Source of the DNA: JBHGXV01 sp041920505
Lineage (GTDB): Bacteria; Bacillota; Bacilli; Brevibacillales; Brevibacillaceae
DNA length: 64,000 nt
Direction: 5' to 3'
Assembly (NCBI GenBank): GCA_041920505.1
Contig: JBHGXV010000040.1
Location: 50,473-114,472 of the forward strand
Under the pieces are notes generated by a model. It had not been told where the DNA came from. It made no database searches and saw nothing but the letters and a program-made list of their open reading frames with translations. The position numbers and the translations under genes were made by a program. Positions 57,284 to 64,000 of the stretch are shown here, piece by piece (the first letter of the stretch is position 1; every line of letters begins with the position of its first letter).

Positions 57284-58272
57284 AACCGACGTTCAGGGAG
57301 GTTCCGGTGCGCCAGGCCGTCGGCATGGTGCTGCCCCACGACATGACGCAAATCCTGCCGGGCCAGTTTAAAGGACGGCTGTTCAAAAAGGGACACGTCA
57401 TCACCGAGGCGGACATCGAACCGTTGCTGTCAATCGGCAAGGAGCACATATACATTCTGGACATGCCGCCCGGTTGCATTCACGAAGACGAAGCGGGCGA
57501 GCGCATCGCCCGGGCAGTGGCCGGAGCCGGGCTTACCCTGACCGAGCCGTACGAGGGAAAAGTGACGCTCAAGGCTCAGTGGCTCGGACTGGCCAAAGTA
57601 AACGAGGCGGCCGTCCACGCGATCAATGCGCTGGACGCGATGGCGCTCTCCACCGTGGTGACGAACCGGGTGGTCAAGCCCGGCCAGCCGGTGGCTGCCG
57701 CGCGAATCATCCCGCTGATCATCGAGGAGGAGCGGATCGCCGAAGTGGAGGCGATCGCCCGGTCGTTTGCCGGTCCGATCGTCGAGGTCCGCCCGTTCGC
57801 GCCGAAGCGGGTCGGGCTGGTCACCACCGGCAACGAGGTGTACAGCGGCCGGATCACCGACAAATTCGCTCCGGTGATTCGCGAGAAAGTGGAAGCGTTG
57901 GGCTCGGTCGTGGTCGAACAGCGGCTTTCGCCCGACGACAAGGCGCAGATTCAACAGGAAATCCGTTATTTTCTCGACCGTGGCGTCGATCTGATTCTGG
58001 TCACCGGCGGCATGTCGGTCGACCCGGATGACCGCACACCAGGTGCGATCGCCGAACTGGCGGACGTGGTGCGCTACGGCACGCCGATGCTGCCCGGCTC
58101 GATGCTGATGGTGGCGTATGCCGGCGACACGCCGATCCTCGGACTGCCGGGAGCGGTAATGAACGAGCCGCGCACCTCATTTGACATCTTTTTGCCGCGC
58201 GTGCTTGCGGGTGAGCGGATCACCGCCGAAGAGATTACGCGGCTGGGCTACGGCGGCTTACATCAATGCTGA
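57277..58272 (+). CDS. Molybdopterin-binding protein (MoeA-like C-terminal domain)
   Basis: A 331-residue protein. The N-terminal part (FREVPVRQAVGMVLPHDMTQ) resembles the first domain of MoeA-related proteins; the C-terminal MoCF_biosynth domain shows RVGLVTTGNEVYSGRI, LILVTGGMSVDPDDRTPGAI (key TGGMSVDPDD) and ILGLPGAVM. It is shorter than MoeA (about 400) and lacks part of domain II. It may act in cofactor maturation alongside MoaB. No moeA, moaA or mobA is seen here. Confidence 0.85.
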   Translation: MVKPTFREVPVRQAVGMVLPHDMTQILPGQFKGRLFKKGHVITEADIEPLLSIGKEHIYILDMPPGCIHEDEAGERIARAVAGAGLTLTEPYEGKVTLKAQWLGLAKVNEAAVHAINALDAMALSTVVTNRVVKPGQPVAAARIIPLIIEEERIAEVEAIARSFAGPIVEVRPFAPKRVGLVTTGNEVYSGRITDKFAPVIREKVEALGSVVVEQRLSPDDKAQIQQEIRYFLDRGVDLILVTGGMSVDPDDRTPGAIAELADVVRYGTPMLPGSMLMVAYAGDTPILGLPGAVMNEPRTSFDIFLPRVLAGERITAEEITRLGYGGLHQC

Positions 58273-58294
58273 CAAGCGAATGGAGTGACGTGAG

Positions 58295-58663
58295 ATGAAT
58301 TCGATTGGTGTACCCGGATTGATATTGCTTCTCGTGCTGGCATTGGTGCTGTTTGGCCCGAAAAAGCTCCCCGAGCTGGGCCGGGCTGTCGGCCATACTC
58401 TGAAAGAGTTTAAAAACGCCACGCGCGGCCTGACCAAGGACGACGAAGACGAGCAGCCCGCTGTTGCGGCGGCGAAAGCGCCGGCGGTGACCGCCTCCGA
58501 AAACCACGATCCGGCGGCCCGCGAAAAGCTGGAACGGGAAACGCGCGAAAAGCTGGAGCGGGAAATCCGCGAGAAGCTGGAACGCGAGCAATTGGAAAAA
58601 GAGATGCGGGAAAAGATCGAACAGGAACGACTCCAGGCCGAAAAGGAACAACCAAAAGCCTAA
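58295..58663 (+). CDS. tatA: Twin-arginine translocase subunit TatA
   Basis: A 122-residue protein with one N-terminal membrane helix (about 5-20), the family FGPKKLPELGRAVGHTLKEFK amphipathic segment (key FGPKKLPELG) and an unusually long charged tail. From about residue 75 the tail repeats REKLERE-type heptads several times, predicting a long single helix. TatA forms the pore for folded proteins. ATG at 58295; tatC follows after 24 bp. Confidence 0.93.
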   Translation: MNSIGVPGLILLLVLALVLFGPKKLPELGRAVGHTLKEFKNATRGLTKDDEDEQPAVAAAKAPAVTASENHDPAAREKLERETREKLEREIREKLEREQLEKEMREKIEQERLQAEKEQPKA

Positions 58664-58687
58664 TCACGCATACAGGCGGGTGTCGGG

Positions 58688-59470
58688 ATGAAAACAGAAA
58701 AACATATGACGGTGGTCGAGCACCTGACCGAGTTACGGCGGCGGATCATTTGGGTGCTCGTTGTTTTTGTGCTGTTTCTGGTTGCCGGCCTTTTTTACGC
58801 CGGTGAAATCATCACCTATGTGACCCAGAATCCGATTACGCACCTTCCCAGCACGGCGCTGTCGTCCTTTTCGCCGTCAGACGCGCTGCAAGTGTACATG
58901 CTGTTCGCATTCTGGATTGCCCTCGTGCTGACGTTGCCGGTGGCCCTGTTCCACCTGTGGCGGTTCGTCAGTCCGGGCCTGCGCCCACATGAGAGGCGCG
59001 TCGCGCTCAAGTTCATACCGATTGCATTCATCCTGTTTGTCACAGGCCTCTTGTTCGGGTATTTTGTCGTGTTTCCGATGATCATGCAGTTCATGCTCAG
59101 CTTCGCCTCCGAAGTCGGCGCCACCCCGTTGTACGGACTCAGCCAGTTTTTCAGCTTTTTGTTCAACATGGTCATTCCATTTGGATTCCTGTTTGAAATG
59201 CCGATCATCGTCATCTTTTTGACGAGGCTTCGCATCCTCAATCCGATACGGTTGGCGAAGATGCGGCGCATCGCCTATTTCGTGCTGGCCGTGATCGGCG
59301 TCGTGCTCACGCCACCGGAGATTATCAGCGATATCACGGTCACGATTCCGCTTTTGATCCTCTACGAGGTGAGCGTCTGGCTGTCGCAGATCGTCTACCG
59401 CAGACAACTGAAAGAAGATGAGGAGTGGGAGCGGCAGCAGAACGACGGGGAGCTGCCCGAATCCACCTGA
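58688..59470 (+). CDS. tatC: Twin-arginine translocase subunit TatC
   Basis: A 260-residue membrane protein with six helices. It starts MTVVEHLTELRRRII, typical of TatC, and contains FHLWRFVSPGLRPHERR, the receptor-face glutamates, and AVIGVVLTPPEIISD. It recognises twin-arginine signal peptides. A likely transcript runs moaB, MPT-binding gene, tatA and tatC, which fits export of molybdoenzymes. Confidence 0.95.
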   Translation: MKTEKHMTVVEHLTELRRRIIWVLVVFVLFLVAGLFYAGEIITYVTQNPITHLPSTALSSFSPSDALQVYMLFAFWIALVLTLPVALFHLWRFVSPGLRPHERRVALKFIPIAFILFVTGLLFGYFVVFPMIMQFMLSFASEVGATPLYGLSQFFSFLFNMVIPFGFLFEMPIIVIFLTRLRILNPIRLAKMRRIAYFVLAVIGVVLTPPEIISDITVTIPLLILYEVSVWLSQIVYRRQLKEDEEWERQQNDGELPEST

Positions 59471-59473
59471 GGG

Positions 59474-59522
59474 AAGACAACCGTCTTTCGTCCCGCGCGG
59501 CGAGAGATGGTTGTCTTTTTTG
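59474..59522 (+). terminator. Terminator of the tat operon
   Basis: AAGACAACC (59474-59482) pairs with GGTTGTCTT (59509-59517); extra pairing in the loop; TTTT follows. Confidence 0.85.
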
Positions 59523-59524
59523 GG

Positions 59525-59531
59525 CATACTA
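59525..59531 (+). promoter_or_regulatory. Possible sigma-G -10
   Basis: CATACTA equals the sigma-G -10 consensus and lies 29 bp before the next ATG. No TGAATA is found at the -35 distance. Confidence 0.35.
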
Positions 59532-59559
59532 TGCCAAGTGTGCGAAAGGGGGATTAGCG

Positions 59560-59970
59560 ATGTGGAAGGCACTGTTCCTTGGTTTGATGTTGTTTGCGGC
59601 GCAGCCGAACGGGGCCGGGGAGGTAGAACTGTTCGATACCGACAAAGAACGGGTCGTGGAGACGTACGCCAACTCGGATGCTTTCCAAAAGGAGGCGCGG
59701 GACATCCTGAACAGCGTCAGCGGCCGGGTGACAGAGATCAGCCCGTCACTGGACAAAGCGCTGATCCTGAAGATTCCGCTTGCGCCGCCGCAGCAGTTGA
59801 CGGTGCGATCGGCGATGGTCGACGCCAAAATCGTCGAGATGTTCGTGGTGATGCCCAAGAGCGGCACCCGGTTGCCGTGGCTGATCCTGCATACCAGTGA
59901 GAATGACACGCTCCTGATGGAATTCAGCAAAAAGGTGGATGAACTGAAACAGTTGCTAAAAAGATCGTGA
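59560..59970 (+). CDS. Exported hypothetical protein (136 aa)
   Basis: I do not recognise the gene. A short N-terminal hydrophobic segment (WKALFLGLMLFAAQ) suggests a signal peptide; the rest is soluble, alpha/beta, with the strand GRVTEISPSLDKALILKIPL and a basic helix at the end (KVDELKQLLKRS). GAAAGGGGGATTAGCG precedes the ATG at 59560. A sigma-G-like -10 suggests forespore expression, which is only a hint. The hairpin downstream separates it from the convergent CAP gene. Confidence 0.65.
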   Translation: MWKALFLGLMLFAAQPNGAGEVELFDTDKERVVETYANSDAFQKEARDILNSVSGRVTEISPSLDKALILKIPLAPPQQLTVRSAMVDAKIVEMFVVMPKSGTRLPWLILHTSENDTLLMEFSKKVDELKQLLKRS

Positions 59971-59984
59971 CAAAACAGCAGGTG

Positions 59985-60016
59985 CGCCCGGACTCCAGAG
60001 GAATCCGGGCGTTTGT
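59985..60016. terminator. Hairpin between convergent genes
   Basis: CGCCCGGA (59985-59992) pairs with TCCGGGCG (60004-60011) with an inner TCC/GGA; the T-tract is weak on both strands. Confidence 0.6.
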
Positions 60017-60043
60017 GCGCGCAGCGGAGGCCAAAGCGGCCGT

Positions 60044-61216
60044 CTACTGCGGAGTGACGAAGTCCTGCGTGTAGTAGTCGTCGGTGACGCCGATGCCGAG
60101 TTTTGTGAAGCCTTTGTCCAGGATGTTCTTGCGGTGGCCCGGACTGTTCATCCAGCCTTCCACCGCCTCGATGGCGTCGGGATAACCGGCGGCGATGTTT
60201 TCTCCCGCCTTACGGTAAGCGATGCCGGCGTTTTTCAGCCGCTGGAACGGATTCAGACCGGTTGACGCCGAGACGTGGTTGAAAAACCGGTTGATTTCCA
60301 TGTCGCGGCTGTGTCCCCTGGCCACCTGCGCGGCTTGCGGGTCCCAGCGGAGTGCCGTAAGCTGGTGCCGGAAACGGATCACGTTGACGAGATCGAGAAT
60401 TTGCCGTTCGTGGGCCGCGTCCACCTGTTCCCGCTCTTTTGGCGTAAGCGGCGGCGGGTCAAAATCAGGGGTGTCATCCTGATACGTCCATTTCGTTTCG
60501 TAAAAGCCGCCGCGCAACAGGGCCAGCTTGTCAATCAGGCGGATGGCCGTCACCCTGTTGTCGTCGTACTTGTCGGTGTAAAAGATGACCGGGGTTTCGT
60601 CCGCGAGCACCAGCGGCCGTTCCTTGGGCTGGTTGGTAATCTCCACAGACGCGTTGGCATAAGTGAACGAGACGATCGGCTTGATCTTGTGCTGGCGGGC
60701 GAGTTCCTGATAGCTCGCGCCGATCCGCACGCCCCCCGATGCCGCGAGCGGCGCGTTGGAATAGATGTCGACCGCCTTTTCGCCGAGAAAGCCGATTTGC
60801 AGATAGCGGTTGGGGTTCTGGTTGTAGATCCACCATTCGTAGCCGAGCGCCCCTGGTTCCCGCCTCGCCGGTTTTCCGAGGACGGCCACTGTCTGCTCCT
60901 GTGTCGCGCCGAGGGAGAGGCCGAACAGGGACGGAGCGGAAGGCTCCGCTTTCAGCGACGCGGCCAGAACGCTGGGATTCGCGCGGAAAGTGGCGGCCTG
61001 GGTGGTACGCGCGTAGCTTGTCCCCTGGAACGAGTCTTGGCGATCGCCTGCTGTGCCGGTTTTTCCGCCGATGGCAGGCGGCGCGGGACGAATATCGGCT
61101 CGATCGTTTATCGCCCCGCCGTTTCCAAGAAGATGAGAAGCGAGGCCGAGAGCTGTCAGACTTGCTGTGGCGACAAGCGTCCATTTGCGCCGCCGCCGTT
61201 GGTTTGCATTGCGCAT
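60044..61216 (-). CDS. CAP-domain (SCP/PR1) secreted protein, YlbC-like
   Basis: A 390-residue protein from the ATG at 61216 (GGGAGGTTTCACC upstream; a longer frame 5' lacks a site). A basic start RNANQRRRRKW and one hydrophobic helix (about 12-28) anchor or export it. Two CAP-associated N-terminal segments follow (LSLGATQEQTVAVLGKPARRE and later IGASYQELARQHKI), then the CAP domain from about 290 (ILDLVNVIRFRHQLTALRWDP, NRFFNHVS, GENIAAGYPDAIEAVEGWMNSPGHRKNIL; key GENIA and GWMNSPGHR). CAP proteins of spore formers are often secreted or spore-coat located. Function unknown. Confidence 0.9.
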   Translation of the reverse strand: MRNANQRRRRKWTLVATASLTALGLASHLLGNGGAINDRADIRPAPPAIGGKTGTAGDRQDSFQGTSYARTTQAATFRANPSVLAASLKAEPSAPSLFGLSLGATQEQTVAVLGKPARREPGALGYEWWIYNQNPNRYLQIGFLGEKAVDIYSNAPLAASGGVRIGASYQELARQHKIKPIVSFTYANASVEITNQPKERPLVLADETPVIFYTDKYDDNRVTAIRLIDKLALLRGGFYETKWTYQDDTPDFDPPPLTPKEREQVDAAHERQILDLVNVIRFRHQLTALRWDPQAAQVARGHSRDMEINRFFNHVSASTGLNPFQRLKNAGIAYRKAGENIAAGYPDAIEAVEGWMNSPGHRKNILDKGFTKLGIGVTDDYYTQDFVTPQ

Positions 61217-61429
61217 GGTGAAACCTCCCTGTCTTGCGAGATGCTTCTTTGAATCTATCTCTATGCAAAAAATCGATTGATAGAACCCTCTCGCCCGCGC
61301 CGAAGTAAGACGTTGAACCCGCCGCACGGCTTTTTTGTATAATGAATCGGCGGAACGAGTATAGTAGGAGATGGATTTGCTGGAAAAACCCCGGTCCGGC
61401 GCAAACTGCAAAAAAGTGGGGGAAGCCAC

Positions 61430-61458
61430 TTGCAAACAAAACAGTGATTCATTATTAT
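61430..61458 (+). promoter_or_regulatory. Sigma-A promoter of groESL
   Basis: TTGCAA (61430-61435), a 17-nt spacer and TATTAT (61453-61458). The start near 61465 puts the CIRCE element in the early leader. The remaining part of 61217-61429 holds only the CAP gene leader. Confidence 0.85.
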
Positions 61459-61470
61459 AGGTATTGGGTG

Positions 61471-61497
61471 TTAGCACTCCCTTTGGTCGAGTGCTAA
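61471..61497 (+). promoter_or_regulatory. CIRCE element (HrcA operator)
   Basis: TTAGCACTC (61471-61479), 9 nt, GAGTGCTAA (61489-61497): a perfect CIRCE. HrcA should repress groESL here until heat shock. Confidence 0.98.
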
Positions 61498-61540
61498 CAA
61501 CACTATGTGAAACCTAACATTCTTGAGGAGGGTGTTTTTT

Positions 61541-61825
61541 GTGTTGAAGCCATTGGGTGACCGTGTGGTAATTGAACCGATCTCGAAAGAGGAAACAACC
61601 GCAAGCGGTATCGTTCTTCCTGACACCGCCAAGGAAAAACCACAAGAAGGCCGCGTTATCGCAGTCGGATCCGGTCGCGTAGCTGACAACGGCGAGCGCA
61701 TCGCTCTGGAAGTAAAAGAAGGCGACAAAGTCATCTTCTCCAAATACGCTGGTACGGAAGTAAAAATTGACAATAAAGAACTGCTCGTGCTCCGCGAATC
61801 CGATATCCTTGCGATCATCGGCTAA
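61541..61825 (+). CDS. groES: Co-chaperonin GroES
   Basis: A 94-residue co-chaperonin. The GTG at 61541 has GAGGAGGG 9 nt upstream and gives the standard MLKPLGDRVVIEP. The mobile loop (EETTASGIVLPDTAKEKP, key GIVLP) and the C-terminal LRESDILAIIG are typical. It caps GroEL. It is followed by groEL after 58 bp. Confidence 0.97.
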   Translation: MLKPLGDRVVIEPISKEETTASGIVLPDTAKEKPQEGRVIAVGSGRVADNGERIALEVKEGDKVIFSKYAGTEVKIDNKELLVLRESDILAIIG

Positions 61826-61883
61826 TCCGGGCTCACATAAGGAACGACACCATACACATATCGCATAGGAGGTTGGTTTTTTC

Positions 61884-63500
61884 ATGGCAAAACAAATCAA
61901 GTTTTCCGAAGACGCACGCCGTTCGATGCTGCGCGGTGTGGAAACGCTGGCGAACGCTGTAAAAGTAACCCTCGGTCCGAAAGGCCGCAACGTTGTGTTG
62001 GAAAAGAAATTCGGTTCCCCGCTGATCACTAATGACGGTGTGACCATCGCGAAGGAAATCGAACTGGAAGACGCTTATGAAAACATGGGTGCGCAACTGG
62101 TAAAAGAAGTTGCGACCAAAACCAACGACGTCGCCGGTGACGGTACGACTACGGCTACCGTTCTCGCGTATGCCATGATCCGTGAAGGTCTGAAAAACGT
62201 AACCGCCGGCGCCAACCCGATGGTGGTTCGCCGCGGCATGGAAAAAGCGGTTCGCGCAGCCGTGGAAGAAATCAAGAAAATCGCGAAACCGGTGGAAAGC
62301 AAAGCTTCCATCGCGCAAGTTGCCGCTATCTCCGCTGACAGCGTGGAAGTAGGGAACCTGATCGCGGAAGCTATGGAAAAAGTGGGCAAAGACGGCGTCA
62401 TCACCGTCGAAGAGTCCAAAGGCTTCACCACCGAACTGGAAGTGGTCGAAGGGATGCAATTCGACCGCGGTTACGCTTCCCCGTACATGATCACCGACAC
62501 GGACAAGATGGAAGCGGTTCTCAACAACCCGTACATCCTCATCACCGACAAGAAAATCTCCAACATCCAGGAAATCCTGCCGATTCTGGAGCAAGTCGTC
62601 CAAAGCGGCAAACCGCTTTTGATCATCGCGGAAGACGTGGAAGGCGAAGCGCTGGCTACGCTGGTTGTCAACAAGCTGCGCGGTACGTTCACTGCCGTTG
62701 CTGTTAAGGCGCCGGGCTTCGGCGATCGCCGCAAAGCGATGCTGCAAGACATCGCGGTTCTCACTGGCGGTGAAGTGATCACCGAAGAGCTGGGTCTGGA
62801 ACTGAAATCCACCAAGCTGAGCCAACTGGGCCGCGCCGGCAAAGTTGTCGTTACCAAAGAAACCACGACCATCGTGGAAGGCGCAGGCGACAAAGCGGCA
62901 ATCGATTCCCGCGTCGCTCAAATCCGTCAACAAATCGAAGACACCACTTCTGACTTCGACCGCGAAAAACTGCAAGAGCGCCTGGCAAAACTGGCTGGCG
63001 GCGTAGCTGTGATCAAAGTGGGCGCTGCTACCGAAACCGAACTGAAAGAGAAAAAACTGCGCATCGAAGACGCGCTCAACTCCACTCGCGCTGCGGTTGA
63101 AGAGGGTATTGTGCCTGGCGGCGGCACCACTCTGGTGAACGCGATCAAAGCTGTTGAAACCGTTGCGGCTGAAGGCGACGAGGCTGTGGGCGTGCAAATC
63201 GTGAAACGCGCACTCGAAGAGCCGGTTCGTCAAATCGCGGCTAACGCCGGTCTGGAAGGCTCCGTTATTGTTGAGCGCCTGAAAACCGAGCGTGTGGGTA
63301 TCGGCTTCAACGCTGCTACCGAAGAGTGGGTAGACATGATTGAAGCTGGTATCGTCGACGCTGCGAAAGTTACCCGTTCCGCTCTGTCCAACGCTGCTTC
63401 CGTTGCTGCTATGTTCCTGACCACCGAAGCAGTCGTTGCCGACAAACCGGAAGAAAACAAAGCGGCAGGCGCTGGCATGCCTGACATGGGCATGATGTAA
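61884..63500 (+). CDS. groEL: Chaperonin GroEL
   Basis: A 538-residue chaperonin. ATP-site motifs GDGTTTATVLA and KEIELED, and the Gly/Met-rich end AGAGMPDMGMM are present. The start has AGGAGGTTGG upstream. Codon use is strongly biased, as expected for high expression. Regulated through the CIRCE element of the operon. Confidence 0.98.
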   Translation: MAKQIKFSEDARRSMLRGVETLANAVKVTLGPKGRNVVLEKKFGSPLITNDGVTIAKEIELEDAYENMGAQLVKEVATKTNDVAGDGTTTATVLAYAMIREGLKNVTAGANPMVVRRGMEKAVRAAVEEIKKIAKPVESKASIAQVAAISADSVEVGNLIAEAMEKVGKDGVITVEESKGFTTELEVVEGMQFDRGYASPYMITDTDKMEAVLNNPYILITDKKISNIQEILPILEQVVQSGKPLLIIAEDVEGEALATLVVNKLRGTFTAVAVKAPGFGDRRKAMLQDIAVLTGGEVITEELGLELKSTKLSQLGRAGKVVVTKETTTIVEGAGDKAAIDSRVAQIRQQIEDTTSDFDREKLQERLAKLAGGVAVIKVGAATETELKEKKLRIEDALNSTRAAVEEGIVPGGGTTLVNAIKAVETVAAEGDEAVGVQIVKRALEEPVRQIAANAGLEGSVIVERLKTERVGIGFNAATEEWVDMIEAGIVDAAKVTRSALSNAASVAAMFLTTEAVVADKPEENKAAGAGMPDMGMM

Positions 63501-63526
63501 TCAGCCGGTATAAGCCGACTTGCGGG

Positions 63527-63562
63527 AAAGAGGCGGACGTCTGTCTGCCTCTTTCTTTATGT
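63527..63562 (+). terminator. Terminator of groESL
   Basis: AAAGAGGC (63527-63534) pairs with GCCTCTTT (63547-63554), extended by GAC/GTC, then CTTTATG. Confidence 0.85.
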
Positions 63563-63689
63563 GTTTTGCGCTATGGTCTTTTGCGAAACCCGCAAGCGAT
63601 TTCAGGCGCTATCGTCTTTCGAAGGTTTGCCAAGGCTGCTCTGCGATCTTTTAGGCTCAGATTTTCACTAATCCCTGCAACTTTTGGTC

Positions 63690-63718
63690 TTGCAATCTTC
63701 GTTTTGGTCTGCTATTAT
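63690..63718 (+). promoter_or_regulatory. rRNA operon promoter
   Basis: TTGCAA (63690-63695), a 17-nt spacer and TATTAT (63713-63718). A second possible promoter is TTGATT near 63788 with TAGAGT 18 nt later. The 450 bases 63501-63950 hold only this rRNA leader. Confidence 0.65.
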
Positions 63719-63875
63719 ACTTTTCGTTGCCCTAAAAACAGGGCAGAAAAGGAAAGTGACAGTGAACTTTCCACGTACAAATTAGCACTTGATTAAACAA
63801 AGGGAATTGTGATAGAGTAGTAAGAGTCGGCGCCTGAAAGCGTCGGACAAGTGGAAGACAACTCGATTTCTTTGA

Positions 63876-63890
63876 TGCTCTTTGAAAACT
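63876..63890 (+). promoter_or_regulatory. boxA antitermination site
   Basis: TGCTCTTTGAAAACT is the standard Bacillus boxA, some 60 nt before mature 16S rRNA; Nus factors bind it. Confidence 0.88.
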
Positions 63891-63950
63891 GAACAGCGAA
63901 GCGTGATGAGAAGCCAATGTTTTATGAACCTTGATCAATCCTTTTCAACT

Positions 63951-64000
63951 TTATTGGAGAGTTTGATCCTGGCTCAGGACGAACGCTGGCGGCGTGCCTA
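63951..64000 (+). rRNA. rrs: 16S ribosomal RNA (5' end only)
   Basis: TTATTGGAGAGTTTGATCCT and the following bases are the universal 5' end of bacterial 16S rRNA. The window stops after 50 bases. The 5' boundary is placed by comparison with Bacillus 16S. Confidence 0.97.

Noticed and set aside
61313..61343. Plus-strand TTGAAC and TATAAT upstream of groESL
   Set aside because: The spacer is 19 nt and a better promoter (TTGCAA-17-TATTAT) lies next to CIRCE.
63566..63796. 76-codon frame after groEL
   Set aside because: It covers the rRNA promoter and leader; no ribosome site.
1..64000. Mobile elements, CRISPR arrays, tRNA genes, prophage
   Set aside because: I found no transposase-like ORF, no regularly spaced repeat array beyond the Pho boxes, and no tRNA cloverleaf sequence.

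Overview
The window is a chromosomal segment of an endospore-forming, moderately GC-rich member of the Bacilli. Sporulation markers support this: a gamma-type SASP, CmpA, YdcC, YtaF, a SpoVIF-like protein and a GerMN lipoprotein. So do Bacillus-style neighbourhoods: alr-ndoAI-ndoA-rsb-sigB-tex-cmpA-sprT-thiL-tsaE-tsaB-rimI-tsaD, then groESL. A relative of the Tumebacillus/Effusibacillus/Alicyclobacillus group is my guess; it is not shown by the sequence. I see no prophage, insertion sequence, CRISPR array or tRNA gene.

Layout. 1-10.4 kb: a two-component system (kinase cut by the window edge), an FMN reductase, citR plus citrate synthase, an ArsR/MFS/GNAT operon, metY under a SAM-I riboswitch, and a rhodanese/SCO pair. 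10.4-16.5 kb: pstSCAB behind a five-repeat Pho box, then a chemoreceptor. 16.5-24.2 kb: RNase J1, a small orphan gene, a bacilliredoxin, an aldo/keto reductase, a YdcZ transporter, then a tightly coupled operon of an Lgt-like enzyme, a tetraether-synthase-like radical SAM enzyme and a small membrane protein, followed by ytaF. 24.2-38.2 kb: a Ca2+ P-type ATPase, an LCP ligase, metNIQ, sporulation/cell-wall genes (SpoVIF-like, amidase, GerMN lipoprotein, SASP, YdcC), a second pstB and acpS. 38.3-47.5 kb: alr, the EndoA toxin-antitoxin, rsbT-rsbU-rsbV-rsbW-sigB, tex, the very short cmpA and sprT. 47.5-56.7 kb: thiL, the t6A genes, a DnaA-box cluster, a large exported phosphatase-like membrane protein, an ABC-F protein and 5-formyl-THF cyclo-ligase. 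56.7-64 kb: molybdopterin genes with tatAC, a CAP-domain protein, CIRCE-controlled groESL, and the first 50 bases of a 16S rRNA gene.

Themes. Phosphate starvation links pstSCAB and the orphan pstB, both of which have 11-bp-phased TTAAC-type repeats placed 9 nt before a -10. Methionine supply links metY and metNIQ. General stress runs through rsbTUVW-sigB. Molybdopterin synthesis sits with Tat export, as expected for exported molybdoenzymes. The most novel-looking items are the Lgt/Tes-like/small-membrane-protein operon, whose gene families suggest modification of membrane lipids, and the DnaA-box cluster after tsaD, which extends into a large uncharacterised membrane gene.
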